Shown one piece after another: positions 45,001 to 55,821 of a stretch of DNA of 64,000 bases (position 1 is the stretch's first letter; each line of letters starts with the position of its first letter). The translations under genes were made by a program, and so were the position numbers. Source of the DNA: Atrina japonica (taxonomy: Eukaryota > Mollusca > Bivalvia > Pterioida > Pinnidae); the NCBI GenBank assembly GCA_030159075.1, contig BROG01000072.1:248001-312000 (forward strand), read 5' to 3'. The notes below the pieces were generated by a model. The model was not told where the DNA came from and made no database searches. It was given only the letters and a program-made list of their open reading frames with translations.

Positions 45001-45787
45001 AGTGTCTAAAGCTATCGCCAAAATCCAGATATCGGCTTTGTCTTGGTTTTTCTTCGAGCTTGGCAACACCTTTAGAAAGATCCGTCTGTAGGATTTTTTT
45101 TATATCGAGATTTAATTAATCGACGCTGCATCTCGGTAGAAGCTTCGTCTAGTTCTTCCTTCAACGTACGGCGCAACTTCCGTCTGACGGATTGGCTTTG
45201 TCTTCGTTTTTCTTCGAGCTTGGCAACACCTTTAGAAAGATCCGTCTGTAGGATTTTTTTATATCGAGATTTAATTAATTGACGCTGCATCTCGGTAGAA
45301 GCTTCGTCTAGTTCTTCCTTCAACGTACGGCGTAACTTCCGTCTGACGGATTGGCTTTGTCTTCGTTTTTCTTCGAGCTTGGCAACACCTTTAGAAAGAT
45401 CCGTCTGTAGGATTTTTTTATATCGAGATTTAATTAATTGACGCTGCATCTCGGTAGCAGCTTCGTCTAGTTCTTCCTTCAACGTACGGCGTAACTTCCG
45501 TCTGACGGATTGGCTTTGTCTTCGTTTTTCTTCGAGCTTGGCAACGCCTTTAGAAAAATCCGTCTGTAGGATTTTTTTATATCGAGATTTAATTAATTGA
45601 CGCTGCATCTCGGTAGCAGCTTCGTCTAGTTCTTCCTTCAACGTACGGCGTAACTTCCGTCTGACGGTCTCTTTCGTCTGCTCTTCCGTCGACGCGCCCT
45701 CACGTAATCCAAGAGGGTTTCGGTTATTTTCTTATACCCCCATTTACCTGTATTATATAAATTTTTCACGCCGCTCAAGAAATTCAT
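42033..45787 (-). pseudogene. Protein-primed type B DNA polymerase, broken and truncated
   Basis: Read leftward from ATG 45787. The order is: an N-terminal part with four 53-aa repeats; G-S-S-Y-x-K-L-P near 44630; a C-x2-C...H-x4-C zinc finger near 44150-44200; Exo I (Y-A-D-F-E-C); Exo II (N-L-R-G-Y-D-S-H-L); Exo III (Y-L-R-S-D-A-V-L-L-A-D-V-F-E); and a motif B region (K-I-M-N-N-A-V-F-G-K-T-M-E-N). There are frameshifts near 45710, 45095, 44550, 44235, 44100, 43090, 42945 and 42850, and an in-frame TGA at 42925-42923. Motif A (normally D-A-N-N-L-Y-G) is degenerate near 42735. The gene breaks off at about 42033 before motif C. It cannot make a functional polymerase. Confidence 0.93.
45032..45668 (-). 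repeat. Four tandem 159-bp repeats in polymerase N-terminus
   Basis: Units begin near 45032, 45192, 45351 and 45510 and are almost identical. Each encodes 53 residues rich in Lys, Glu, Arg and Gln, with the pattern K-E-E-L-D-E-A followed by S-R-Y-K-K-I-L and V-R-R-K-L-R-R, which suggests a helical coiled-coil. The unit nearest the polymerase core has one extra T in the T-run (8 instead of 7, about 45094-45101), which shifts the frame out of line with the downstream polymerase. Confidence 0.92.
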
Positions 45788-46079
45788 GTTTTATATACAA
45801 ATCGTTTTCTTTAAGTCATTTTCATTTTTTCCATTAAACTGTTAAATAACCATCTCTCGCCGTTCGAACAAAAACTCGTCGCGCTCTGGCGGAGAAACAA
45901 TATTATTTAGCATTTCGTGTTTATCGGGAAGTCGACGAGTTCCGAGGTACGAATTCATCCTGGTAACATGGGAAGTTTAATGGTACGATTCGACCATGGA
46001 ATTGGGGAAAAAAAAGAGCCAGAACTGTTTTTAGTGGGTACAATTGATCCATGATGTCGCTTCGGCATAACACCACACA
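45787..46079 (-). repeat. Provirus right terminal inverted repeat
   Basis: Reverse complement of 31437-31729 with scattered single-base differences. It contains TGACTTAAAG on the minus strand at 45809-45818 and TATATAAAAC before the start codon at 45787. Confidence 0.95.
45809..45818 (-). promoter_or_regulatory. TGACTTAAAG early-promoter-like motif (right TIR)
   Basis: Exact copy of the motif in the left TIR, 21 bp upstream of the polymerase start codon on the minus strand. Confidence 0.6.
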
Positions 46080-46085
46080 CATTCT

Positions 46086-47001
46086 TTTATAAAAAAAATC
46101 ATATAGTTATGGTTATGCATAGTGACTAATTTTAGCAAAATATTTTGGAAATGATGTTTCTATTGTAAATTTTAACTCATTTGAATTAAAATAAGACTTT
46201 TTTTAGGTAAAGACTGGTTGATTTTCTTATTTAATTTGTAAATAAAAAATTTCTTTAGAAATAGGGCGTTTTAACATTTTTTTCATAATCTATCAACATT
46301 TTAACCTGTAGAAGGAATATTTCAATTTCTTAAATCCAGGAAATATTGTCCAATAAGAGATTTTTATCTAATTATCATACTCAAGTACCTGTAAAGATAA
46401 TTATAAAGTATCAATTATATTTTTTTCTGTATTAACTCATCTAATAAAATTCATTCAAGTTGCATGTTTTCATAAGTTTTGCCTCTAAATTTTCAGTCAT
46501 GCATTTTTTGTTTTGAATCACCTTTTTTCACCCCCCCCTTCCAGCAAATGTCACTTAACACTCTCTTGGGGTCATACCAGACAAAAATTAACACCTGATA
46601 ATTGACTTTTACCCGTTTAAAAACTTAGTATAATTAAAATTTGACTTAGTTTTTCATCTGAAACAGAACTTATAAAATATGTTATAATCCTTTTAAAAGC
46701 AAATTTGACTATCATTTTTGCACCATTTATAAAGTCAGACTCAGTTATCTGCCCTCTGTATTTAATTACTTACATCATGAGACTGTAATTAAGGGATGAA
46801 ACAAAACATGGACATGTTCTGAAAATGATTACATAACATATTTTATATAAATGAACACAATAAGTCTATTGAAATGTGTTTGTATGTAAGGGGTATCCCC
46901 TCCCAGAAGTTTAACACTTTTATTAAGGGTGCACTTCATTCCTTGTCATATAAAAGCAATTTGATGATATAAAAAAACGGAGGTCTTATTTGTTAATTTT
47001 G
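46086..47001. other. Right flank of the provirus
   Basis: AT-rich host-like DNA, no exon or repeat recognised. Confidence 0.45.
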
Positions 47002-47430
47002 GGTAACGGACAAATAGCTTCTCTCTGACTATTTGTCCGGTCACACAAAATGCGCATGTCATTTGTCCGATCACACAAATTGCGCATGTCATATCTTATC
47101 TCCAGCAGCAGGAGCCCGCGTCAGAGCGATGGCGGAAAACGGAGAAATTGGTATTGGGGACAAATTTTCTTCATACGAAGAGCTAGAATAAAAAATTCGG
47201 AGTGTCTATTTGTCCGGCTAACCGGACAAATAGCTCTCTGACTATTTGTCCGGTCACACAAAATGCGCATGTAATTTGTCCGATCACACAAAATGCGCAT
47301 GTCATATCTTATCTCCAGCAGCAGGAGCCCGCGTCAGAGCGATGGCGGAAAACGGAGAAATTGGTATTGGGGACAAATTTTCTTTATACGAAGAGCTAGA
47401 ATAAAAAATTCGTGTGTACGAGTTGAGCAA
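47002..47430. repeat. 216-bp tandem duplication with GGACAAATAG ends
   Basis: Two copies (starting near 47008 and 47224) of a unit that begins GGACAAATAGC, continues CTCTCTGACTATTTGTCCGG, ATGCGCATGTCAT and GCGATGGCGGAAAACGGAG, and ends AATAAAAAATTCG. The motif TATTTGTCCGG links it to the satellite that follows. Confidence 0.88.
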
Positions 47431-47524
47431 AAATTGCGAATTTTATAAAAGAGATTCCCGGAAAATTTCATCGGCAAGGAAAAGAGGAAATAAGGAGAAG
47501 CCCGATAATCCTTCCTCACAGATA

Positions 47525-48010
47525 TATATTCGGTTTAGCCGGACAAATAGCCTCACAGATATATATGCGGTTAGTCCGGACAAATAGCCTCACAGATATA
47601 TATCCGGTTAGCCGGACAAATAGCCTCAAGAATATATCCGGTTAGCCGGACAAATAGCCTCACAGATATTTGTCCGGTTAGCCGGACAAATAGCCTCACA
47701 GATATATATCCGGTTAGTCGGACAAATAGCAACTGCCTAAGATGGCAGCCAGCATATTGGATATATGTCCCTTCAGCCCGATAAATAGCCTCACAGATAT
47801 ATATTCGGCGGTTAGCCGGACAAATAGCATCACAGATATATATTCGGTTAGCCGGACAAATAGCCTCACAGATATATATCCGGTTAGCCGGACAAAATAG
47901 CCTCACAGATATATATCCGGTTAGCCGGACAAATAGCCTCACAGATATTTGTCCGGTTAGCCGGACAAATAGCCTCACAGATATATATCCGGTTAGCCGG
48001 ACAAATAGCA
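47525..48010. repeat. 36-bp satellite with palindromic TATTTGTCCGG core
   Basis: About 12-13 tandem copies of a 36-bp unit, CCTCACAGATATATATCCGG then TTAGCCGGACAAATAG. The sequence around GGTTAGCC makes TATTTGTCCGG/CCGGACAAATA inverted arms in some copies. One break with unrelated sequence occurs at about 47730-47780. Confidence 0.93.
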
Positions 48011-48073
48011 ACTGCCTATAAAAAATGACATGGTTTACTTTTAAGTGAGCTTCAGAAATTCTTCTTTACTTCT

Positions 48074-51000
48074 GCAGCCCTTTTCACAAAAAATCTTAAG
48101 ATAACTTTTACTCTTAAGAGTAAAATTAAGATTGTTATGGTTTGCATGAAAAATCTTAAGTGAATCTTAAGATAAAAATTTGTCGTAACTTTAAGAGAGC
48201 TATCACCCACACTTAAGAGAGATTTTTACTCTTAAGATTTTATCAATATAATCGTAAGTGTCTCCATAGAAAAAAAAAAAGATGATCTGATATGTTGTTT
48301 GATATGATTAACAGAATAGCTATTCGCAGAGAACGTATTTTTGACAATAAAATGTGAGTATAGATAGATCGAGTCGAGTCACTAAATATTGACCAGCCGT
48401 TAGGTTTGCATCGTGAACTTAGCAGACAATTGAAAGGCACACAGAAAATATCATGCAATTCCTCCCCATATCCTGAGGGCCATTTTGTATTTAGTAGGTT
48501 AATAAATCTAGGACTAGATCGATTACTTTGTGTTGAAACTACAAAAGATCTAGGCTACACATATTGTACTGTCCTCGTCACATAATCCGTGAAATGGGTT
48601 TAGATCTAGAATAGAAATCTAGGCCTATATCGTTGTCATGATATGATAACATATGCATACCTTTTGTAATCCTTTAATAGATCTACAATGATAGATTTAG
48701 TCAAGAAAATTAAAATTTGCTAGCCCTGCCACAAAGGCCATATTGTCGCGTCTGAATGTAGAAAAAGGCGTCTATGGACTTTAAATTTCTTTTTTTTCTG
48801 GAAGCGTAAACCCCGATCCCCTTACGAAATGCGATCCCTATAGTTGACAAAATAGGTGTAAAACCTTCAATTTTCTCTAGATTCCTAAAAAAACACAGAA
48901 TTTTCCCGACTCGCTCCGTTCAGCAACAATATCAAAGACTTATGCCCCCCTTAAATTCTCGGTTTAGCTCTGGTGAGATATACATGATATAAAAGTTTGT
49001 ACACGACATTTTTTAAAAAGTAATAATCCCATGTCACCATCGGCACCACTTTTACAAATTTTCTATATCCGCTAATGCGATGTGATACTTTGAAGGACAA
49101 ACAGGTCATAATTTAGTGTCTAAAAACTTCAAAAACTTGTAAAACTACACCATCTCCAGTGAAGGATACCCTATAGGACCGTTTGCTGTGAAAATAATCC
49201 CTTTTGAGATTAACAATGGGACACCGAACTTGTCGTTAGATCGAGTCTGGAAGCTTACGAATTTCCAGCTTTATTTTTTTCAAAGGTGCGTTACCCATAG
49301 TCTCAAATGAAATATTGCTTCACAATTTATTCAAAAAATTTAAACCTAAAACATCCTCACTAAGGCTTGTATTCTATAACAATTTAGTATAATCGTGTAT
49401 CTAAATGGATATGTAAAATAAATGTAAAAAACCAAATTTTTATGAAATACAATTAGATCTAAAAATATAAACACACGATATCGTATAAATAATTTACTAC
49501 TAGGTATTTAGTTTAAACATATTTATTCAATTAGAATTTATATATAACTACATAAATTGACAGTACACAAAGGTATAAGGGATTTGAAAAGAAGCGTAAC
49601 GCTTCCCTAGATACAAATTAGTTAGTCGGTGATATATTAAGTACTTTGTCCCAGGTAGACTATTACATATATAAATTGATGTTTGGATATACAGCAGAGA
49701 AAATAACGAAAAACTAAAGTAATACAATGAGAGTTGCATAATATATCATTTGAAATTCAAGCTGCTGATAAAGTAATATTAAATAATTGATGAAGGGTAT
49801 CCATATAAATGAAGGTGATGAATATGATGATGGTGGGTAGCGGATGCTTAATTTTGAAGCCAACATTATTGAAAGACAGGAATATAACATACAAGTTATA
49901 GAAAATTCACACTATTAGTGCAGTATCTGGTACTTGGAAAAACCAACATATGTTCACTATGAATATACATTGGATATTACGTACCGTAACGTAAGGAGTC
50001 GAATTAATATGGATTGTCCATGATAACATTGCTCATAAGAAATGTTTTTTAAGTTCTAGTAAAAACGTTTTGTTTGCACAATAAATTTCTGTACATTTGT
50101 AAATATATTTTCATTAAAGTCGTTGTTTTTGTCTGGATTACCATATAGTAATATCTTTGTTGTAAATGGGAAGTTTAGTGCATTTCTTAATTCAATCTCA
50201 GGTTAAGGTAATGTGGACAAGAGAGAAGAAAGTGCTCGGTTGTTTCGATTTCTCCACAGGCGCAGTATGGGGGATTCTACAATATTTTTCAGATAAAGAT
50301 GGTGATTTAAAGAACTGCATGACATGCGAAGCCTTGCATGTAATATTTGACCTTTCCTGGTCCCTACATTATAATAGAGTGGAGGCTTATCAATATTGTT
50401 AAAATTTAGAAATGTTATTTTTTGAACGAACTTAATGAAATAGATTTTCTAATTCCGAGAGGGAGATTATTCCATAGAGTTGTTGTTGAGGGGATGAAGC
50501 TATGTAAATGTTGAGATGTTCTGCAATGGGGGACGACAAAGTTGTCAGCGTGTCTCGTTGGATAAGAGTGTTGTTGTTCATATTGAAGAGGTAATAGTTC
50601 TCTCGCATGTAATCCGAGAGTTAATAGGTTTACAATTTTATGATATTGAATAAGTTTTTGTGTTTTTTAGAGGGAGACGTGTGTTAAATCCCTCTCCCTG
50701 CATCCATAGTGTTTCCCACCCACATTCTCTATAAAGAGCTTCGAGACCAACTAATTTTGTAGCACCTGTAACAATTCTGGCAGCTTCTATATTAATTTTT
50801 TCCAACTGATCTTTACAATATTCCGGACAGTTATCAAATAGTATATCCCCATATTCCAGTATGGGACGTATAAACGTGAAATACATACATTGTAGTGTTT
50901 GGCGATCAAGGTCAAATTTTAATTTTCGGAGAAGATTTAGTTTTATTTTTGCCTTTTCTATGATATAATTTATGTGATCCCCCCAATGGCATTTATCATT

Positions 51001-52100
51001 TAAAAATTATCCCTAAGTGTTTGTGTTTGGATACTTCTGCTACTGGTGTGTTATTAAAGTAAAGTGTAGGGTGAATATTTGAGTTACGTTTTCTTGTGAT
51101 ATCAGTAAGCACTCAGTTTTACGCGGATTAAAATTAACCAACCATTGTTTGGACCATTTATTTACCCTTATCTAGGTTAGTATTTAGCTCACGAGCTGCT
51201 GCTTCAGGGTTGTCAATTACAATAGATAAAGAGGTATCGTCAGCGAAGAGCTTAATAGTAACATCCAATGTTTGAAACAATATCATTACTATGAAAATTA
51301 AAAAAAATTTTGGGACCAAGGATTGATCCCTGGGGCACTCCAGCACAAACTCTACGCAGTGTAGATTTCTTTCCATTGAGAACAACTCTCTGTTTTCTGT
51401 TTAGGAGATAGCTTTTTACCCATGTTAAAAGATCACCTTTGATCCCTATTTACTAGGTATTTCACGAAGGAAGTACTGTTTATATTGTAAACAATTTTAA
51501 ATTGGGTAAAGTTCAATGATAAATTTAAAATTTATGAATTTAAAAGTGAACACCTGGCAGTATGAATATCTAAAAACGCAAACGAGAAGCCTACTCAAAC
51601 ACACACATTTAAAATTACGAAATAGAATTTAAAATGTTAATACACAAAAACATAGCCTATAAAACATATAATTTACTAATGCCGTATAGAATCTAGATAA
51701 CATAATACATGTAAAACACAAACAAATACGCTAGTATTGTGTAATTTCAAAAGGCTGGAGTGAAAAATAAGTAGAGCTTTGTGAAACTTTATTTAATCAT
51801 TATTCAAACTTGACTGAATTTCATTTACACCAAAAATATTTTTTTTTCTGGATTATATTCAGTGCAAATACATCAACTAAAATACATGTGACGCCTTACC
51901 GGAAAAATTGTATGCGTATGCGAATCGAAAGTGAAACGTCGTTACTATGCTTACTTTAATCGTAAAACTTTAAAAGATTTTATCTTACGATTAATTAAAT
52001 CTTACGATAGCTTTTATGAAAATGACTTAAGATTTATCTTACGATACTCGTAAGATTTTATCTTAAGAATAATCTTAAGATTTTTTGTGAAAAGGGCTGC
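48074..52100. mobile_element. 4.0-kb element bounded by inverted repeats
   Basis: GCAGCCCTTTTCACAAAAAA at 48074 is repeated in inverse orientation at 52100, with at least 27 bp perfect. Beyond this both sides contain many CTTAAGAT- or CTTACGAT-type motifs (48080-48250; 51960-52090), like the subterminal repeats of a DNA transposon. No transposase is visible. A LINE fragment lies inside. No clear target duplication was found. Confidence 0.75.
50500..51450 (-). pseudogene. CR1/jockey-like LINE reverse transcriptase fragment
   Basis: On the minus strand, in broken frames: V-K-S-Y-L-L-N-R-K-Q-R-V, then C-A-G-V-P-Q-G-S-I-L-G, the catalytic box as L-F-A-D-D-T-S, and downstream F-I-R-P-I-L-E-Y-G-D and C-G-W-E-T-L. 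These are the order and motifs of CR1/jockey-type non-LTR retrotransposons. Several stops and frameshifts. Confidence 0.85.
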
Positions 52101-52516
52101 TGGTGCCTAATTGGTTCGATGCTCATTAAGCAATGATCCAAATTTTAAGTTTTTGTGAAGAAAATGGTATATTTTGTCACTTTTTCCATTATTAAGGGGT
52201 ACCTTCTACCCTTATTTGATATCATGGTCAATATTGGTAAATAATGGTATGAAATCATTCAAAATAATGAAGTATATGTGTTACAAACAATTCTGAATGA
52301 AAATCATGAAAGAAAAACAGACAACTTCTTCATATAATGCATTTATTTGTTAATATCAATGAATGGGATTGAGAGGTAGGGGTATGACACATTATAGACT
52401 GTTTCTCTTCAGGTTGGGTTCCCATCCTCATTATTAAGGGGGCTTGGTGTACAGTTAGTGAGATTTCCAAAAAATGCAAAATGACCATTTTTTGGCAATG
52501 TTTTGGATAAATCTAT
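52101..52516. other. Spacer between two mobile elements
   Basis: No coding or repeat signal. Confidence 0.4.
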
Positions 52517-52979
52517 AGGAAAACACACCAGCTTTGTTTACAAACATGGGCGCAGACATTATGGACACCCAAAGTTGTGCGGAGGGTAAAATGAGCCCAG
52601 TGATCTGATTGGTCATTAAATGAAAAAATTAGTTTTGCCATTAATAAGTGAAATAAAGGTGATAAAAAAGATACATGAATATTGGTAGTACTTTGGAAAT
52701 TATAGGGTTGACGGTTGAAAATTGAAAGGGAGGGGTCATATGAGAATAGATATTTCCTTTGGTGCGGAATATTACGAGTTGTAAACAAAGTGAAAATTTG
52801 AAGTAAAAATGCAACGGCAACTTATACTTTTGATTGCAAATTTTGTTATCAGAAATATTGATCTTTCACCACAGGGTACTTATTTGACCCAGATGTAATA
52901 AACATGGGAGTGACAGTGACCTGAAGTTTTGTAAATTAGCATTGAGGCCTATGGGAAAATATTTGGTGTTGTCTATCCT
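52517..52979 (+). mobile_element. MITE-like repeat 'R460', copy 3
   Basis: Nearly identical to copy 2 at 30618 apart from a few indels. It begins TATAGGAAAACACACCAGCT and ends TTGGTGTTGTCTATCCT. The closeness of copies 2 and 3 suggests recent activity. Confidence 0.82.
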
Positions 52980-53575
52980 TTACGTCTAGCTCCAAATTTT
53001 GTCAGTTATATGGTGGCGGCCAGTTTTTATTGGTCGAGTAGAAACCTTCCGCAAGTAAATTGGCAACCTTACTCACAACCTTCAGACACAAATATAATAT
53101 AGAATTATAACAGACCAATGACTCACAAATTGTATTATGTTTTGTTTGTTTTTTTTTTTTTTAAAGAAAGTTTATTGTCCAGATGTATTAGTAGTTCAGT
53201 CTGCCAGGTTTGGGGCCGTGGATTCAGATTGATCACAATGTTTCATACAACTCCAACTGTTAGTAATTATATAATGATATGAATATAATATACTATGTGT
53301 TGATATATGTTGTATAATTAATTAAATAAGAATATAATATGTATATGATTTTGAATTTCAATTTTGAAATATATTACATTTATTTAGTATTTTAAATTAA
53401 AAATATTCAATGCATATTTTTTCCTGGGCAATAGACAGAAGAAAGGTAGAGCAGGATATAGGGATAAATTGTCAAAGTGAAAGAAAATAAAAAAGAAAAA
53501 AAGAGACAAAAAAGAAACTTACGCCTATCTGATATTTAGAGAGGAAAAGTTACATGCATCGATGTAATCATTATA
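52980..53575. other. Intergenic DNA, no gene recognised
   Basis: AT-rich sequence with a T-run near 53152. Nothing further supported. Confidence 0.4.
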
Positions 53576-53579
53576 TCTC

Positions 53580-53960
53580 ATATATATCACTACATATGTA
53601 CATATACACACATATATATACAAATACATACATACATGTCATGTATACATAAACACATACACACATACAAATACAAATATACATACACATACACACATAT
53701 ATATATATATACATACAAACACAATTATACATACACATACACACACATATATATATATACATACAAACACAAATATACATACACATACACACACATATAT
53801 ATATACATACAAACACAAATATACATACACATACCAGCGATATATAAAGCTTTATATATCGCTGCACATACACACACACACATATATATACATACAAACA
53901 CAAATATACATACACACACACATATATATATATATATATACATACAGATATATACACAAA
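53580..53960. repeat. Compound (AC)n/(AT)n/(ATAC)n microsatellite
   Basis: Long stretch of interleaved CATACACATACACACATATA units giving artificial Tyr/Cys/Val-rich ORFs on both strands. A 30-bp perfect palindrome interrupts it at 53835-53864. Confidence 0.95.
53835..53864. repeat. 30-bp perfect palindrome inside microsatellite
   Basis: CAGCGATATATAAAG followed directly by its exact reverse complement, 15-bp arms with no loop. Sequence unlike the surrounding CA/TA repeat. Confidence 0.9.
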
Positions 53961-54199
53961 TATTGATTTCTCATTTGTACAGTGTATACATGTGCATTTT
54001 GTATAAGTCATGCATGTATATGTACTTGTCCATATCAATTATAATGCACACATACAAAGTTGTGATTATAAACATTTTTGTAAGGGAGGAGCACTTCAAG
54101 GATGTGGTAAAACTTTTTAAATAAATTATTTTAAGCCCACCCCTATTTGTATTTTGAACTATAATTTCTTGTTTAACTTTATCACAAGAAAATATATAC

Positions 54200-55821
54200 T
54201 TAATAAAACAATCTATTTTTTTCTATTCTTGGGGTAGGTAATGCTATAAAAAGATGGTTTAATTTTGGAATTATTAATGTCTTAGCAACTATTATTCTAC
54301 CAATAGAAGTAAGTATTCTTCTATTCCATTGTTTAAACAATGCTTCAAAAACATCATTGCTAAACCTTTTTGAACCTATCCAGATAATTTTTGTTTTTGT
54401 ATGGGTAATTCGAAGATCAGACATTTGTGAATAATAATCTAAAGTATCTAAAGCTGCAGACAGATATTTTCTTGACCCATCTAGTATAAAAGAAGTGTTA
54501 TCTGCATACTGAGATATTATATGTTCTACATCATTAACAGTTAATCTTTTTACATTTACATTATGAAGATTTAATCAATATAAATTAAATCTGTTTATCA
54601 AAGTGCGACACATTTATTTCTAATTTTATTTGTCCGAATTGTTTTGGCATGCATTTTGCATTAATCGAATACAATATCGGTTAGCGGAACTTCTCTTGTC
54701 TTTCGGTCACTTCCGCTGGTATATAAAGAGGTGTCGCTGTGCGACATATGTAAGTTCACCTGGAAATTGTCTACCCTCCCTCCCTCCCTTACCTTATTTA
54801 TATTGATATTATTTGAAATTTTATTTTGAATATGTTACTGCTGTTAGCTTTAATCACCGGTTATACAAGGATCGTCACGGCTGTACATTGCTTAGATGCT
54901 CATTAGTGTGTACCTGGTATCTCTTATCAAACAATTTATTCAGGGAGATGATCGGATTGTCTTACGCTGCATAATGGTGTGCCGCTATCTGTGATAATCT
55001 TAATTAAAATAGCAAGAATTTCTGCACACAAGAGAAAAATATATGGCGAGACTGGATCTCCTTGACGGCAGCCGTGTCTAATATGTATTTGTTCTGAAAG
55101 GAAGCCATTTTGTATAATTGAAGCTTTCATATCAGTTTTTAAAATTTGTATCCACTTTATTATATTTTGTCCAAAACCAAAGAATTTTAATACTTTAAAT
55201 AAAAGACCATGGTATTGAATCAAAGGCTTTTCAAACTCAATAAGTACTGAAAGACTGGGAATTTTGTAAGTTTCTGTATAGGACATAAGATCATAAATAA
55301 GTCTGGTATTTTCGCCTCTTCCACGCATAATTCCAATCTGTGTATTAGATATTAAAGTATCTAAAGCGGTTTTTTTTATTCTTTGCTTATGCAGCCAGAT
55401 ATTAGCCTGTAAAATACATTTAAAAGTGTTATTGGACGCCAGTTTTTTTTAAATATTGTCCTGGATTATCCCCTTTAGGAATACAATAACTTGTACCTAA
55501 TCACTGAGTAATTGGAAGGAGTTGTTTCTTAAATATACAGTTTATTGCCCTTATTATAAAATGTTTTAAAAAAAATTCTGTGGTAAAACCATCAATTCCT
55601 GGTGATTTGTTATTTTTCATTTCTTCTAGAACCTCAGATACATCTTTAACTGAAGATTCCTTTTCTAAATTATTAGCAATATTGTAGTCAAGTTTGGGGA
55701 TTTCAAAATTTTTTAAAGTTTCATCTAAGTCAACTTTAATAAGCTCTTTTTTCTTACTTGAATACAGATTTTCAAAAAAATATTTGGTTTCTTTTAAAAT
55801 TTCACTTTGTTTTCTACACAC
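54200..55821 (-). pseudogene. L1-like LINE reverse transcriptase remnant
   Basis: Minus-strand order: N-K-S-P-G-I-D-G-F-T near 55600; N-W-R-P-I-T-L-L-N and R-G-R-G-E-N-T-R-L-I-Y-D near 55300-55450; H-G-C-R-Q-G-D-P-V-S-P-Y near 55050; then after an interruption at about 54565-54945 a catalytic box as Y-A-D-N (usual Y-A-D-D) near 54500 and the following thumb region. Frames are broken in several places. The order and motifs are those of the L1/Tx1 clade. Confidence 0.88.
54565..54945. mobile_element. Unidentified insertion within L1-like LINE
   Basis: About 380 bp separates two parts of the reverse transcriptase that normally adjoin. It has no reading frame of its own but includes GTATATAAAGAGG and a CCCTCCCTCCCTCCC run. 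Its ends were not resolved. Confidence 0.5.

Larger units (their letters stand above)
31437..46079. mobile_element. Degraded Polinton/adintovirus-like endogenous virus
   Basis: A 14.6-kb element bounded by inverted repeats of about 293 bp. It encodes the diagnostic set of Polinton/Maverick-type (adintovirus-like) viruses: packaging ATPase, double-jelly-roll capsid protein, penton-like protein, conserved late proteins and a protein-primed type B polymerase. The retrovirus-like integrase and adenain-like protease normally expected are not visible. A hAT-like transposon sits at 40284-41680. CpG content of the late genes is visibly higher than in the host DNA. The candidate 6-bp target duplication is imperfect (CATTTG at 31431-31436, CATTCT at 46080-46085). 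Confidence 0.93.

Noticed and set aside
47525..48010. CRISPR-like array
   Set aside because: Tandem repeat without unique spacers, in a eukaryotic context; units abut directly.
47571..48011. 146-aa minus-strand ORF with C-P-A-N-R-like repeats
   Set aside because: Translation of the 36-bp satellite.
53571..54124. Tyr/Cys/Val-rich and Tyr/Thr/His-rich ORFs of about 160 aa
   Set aside because: Artefacts of the CA/TA microsatellite, present on both strands.
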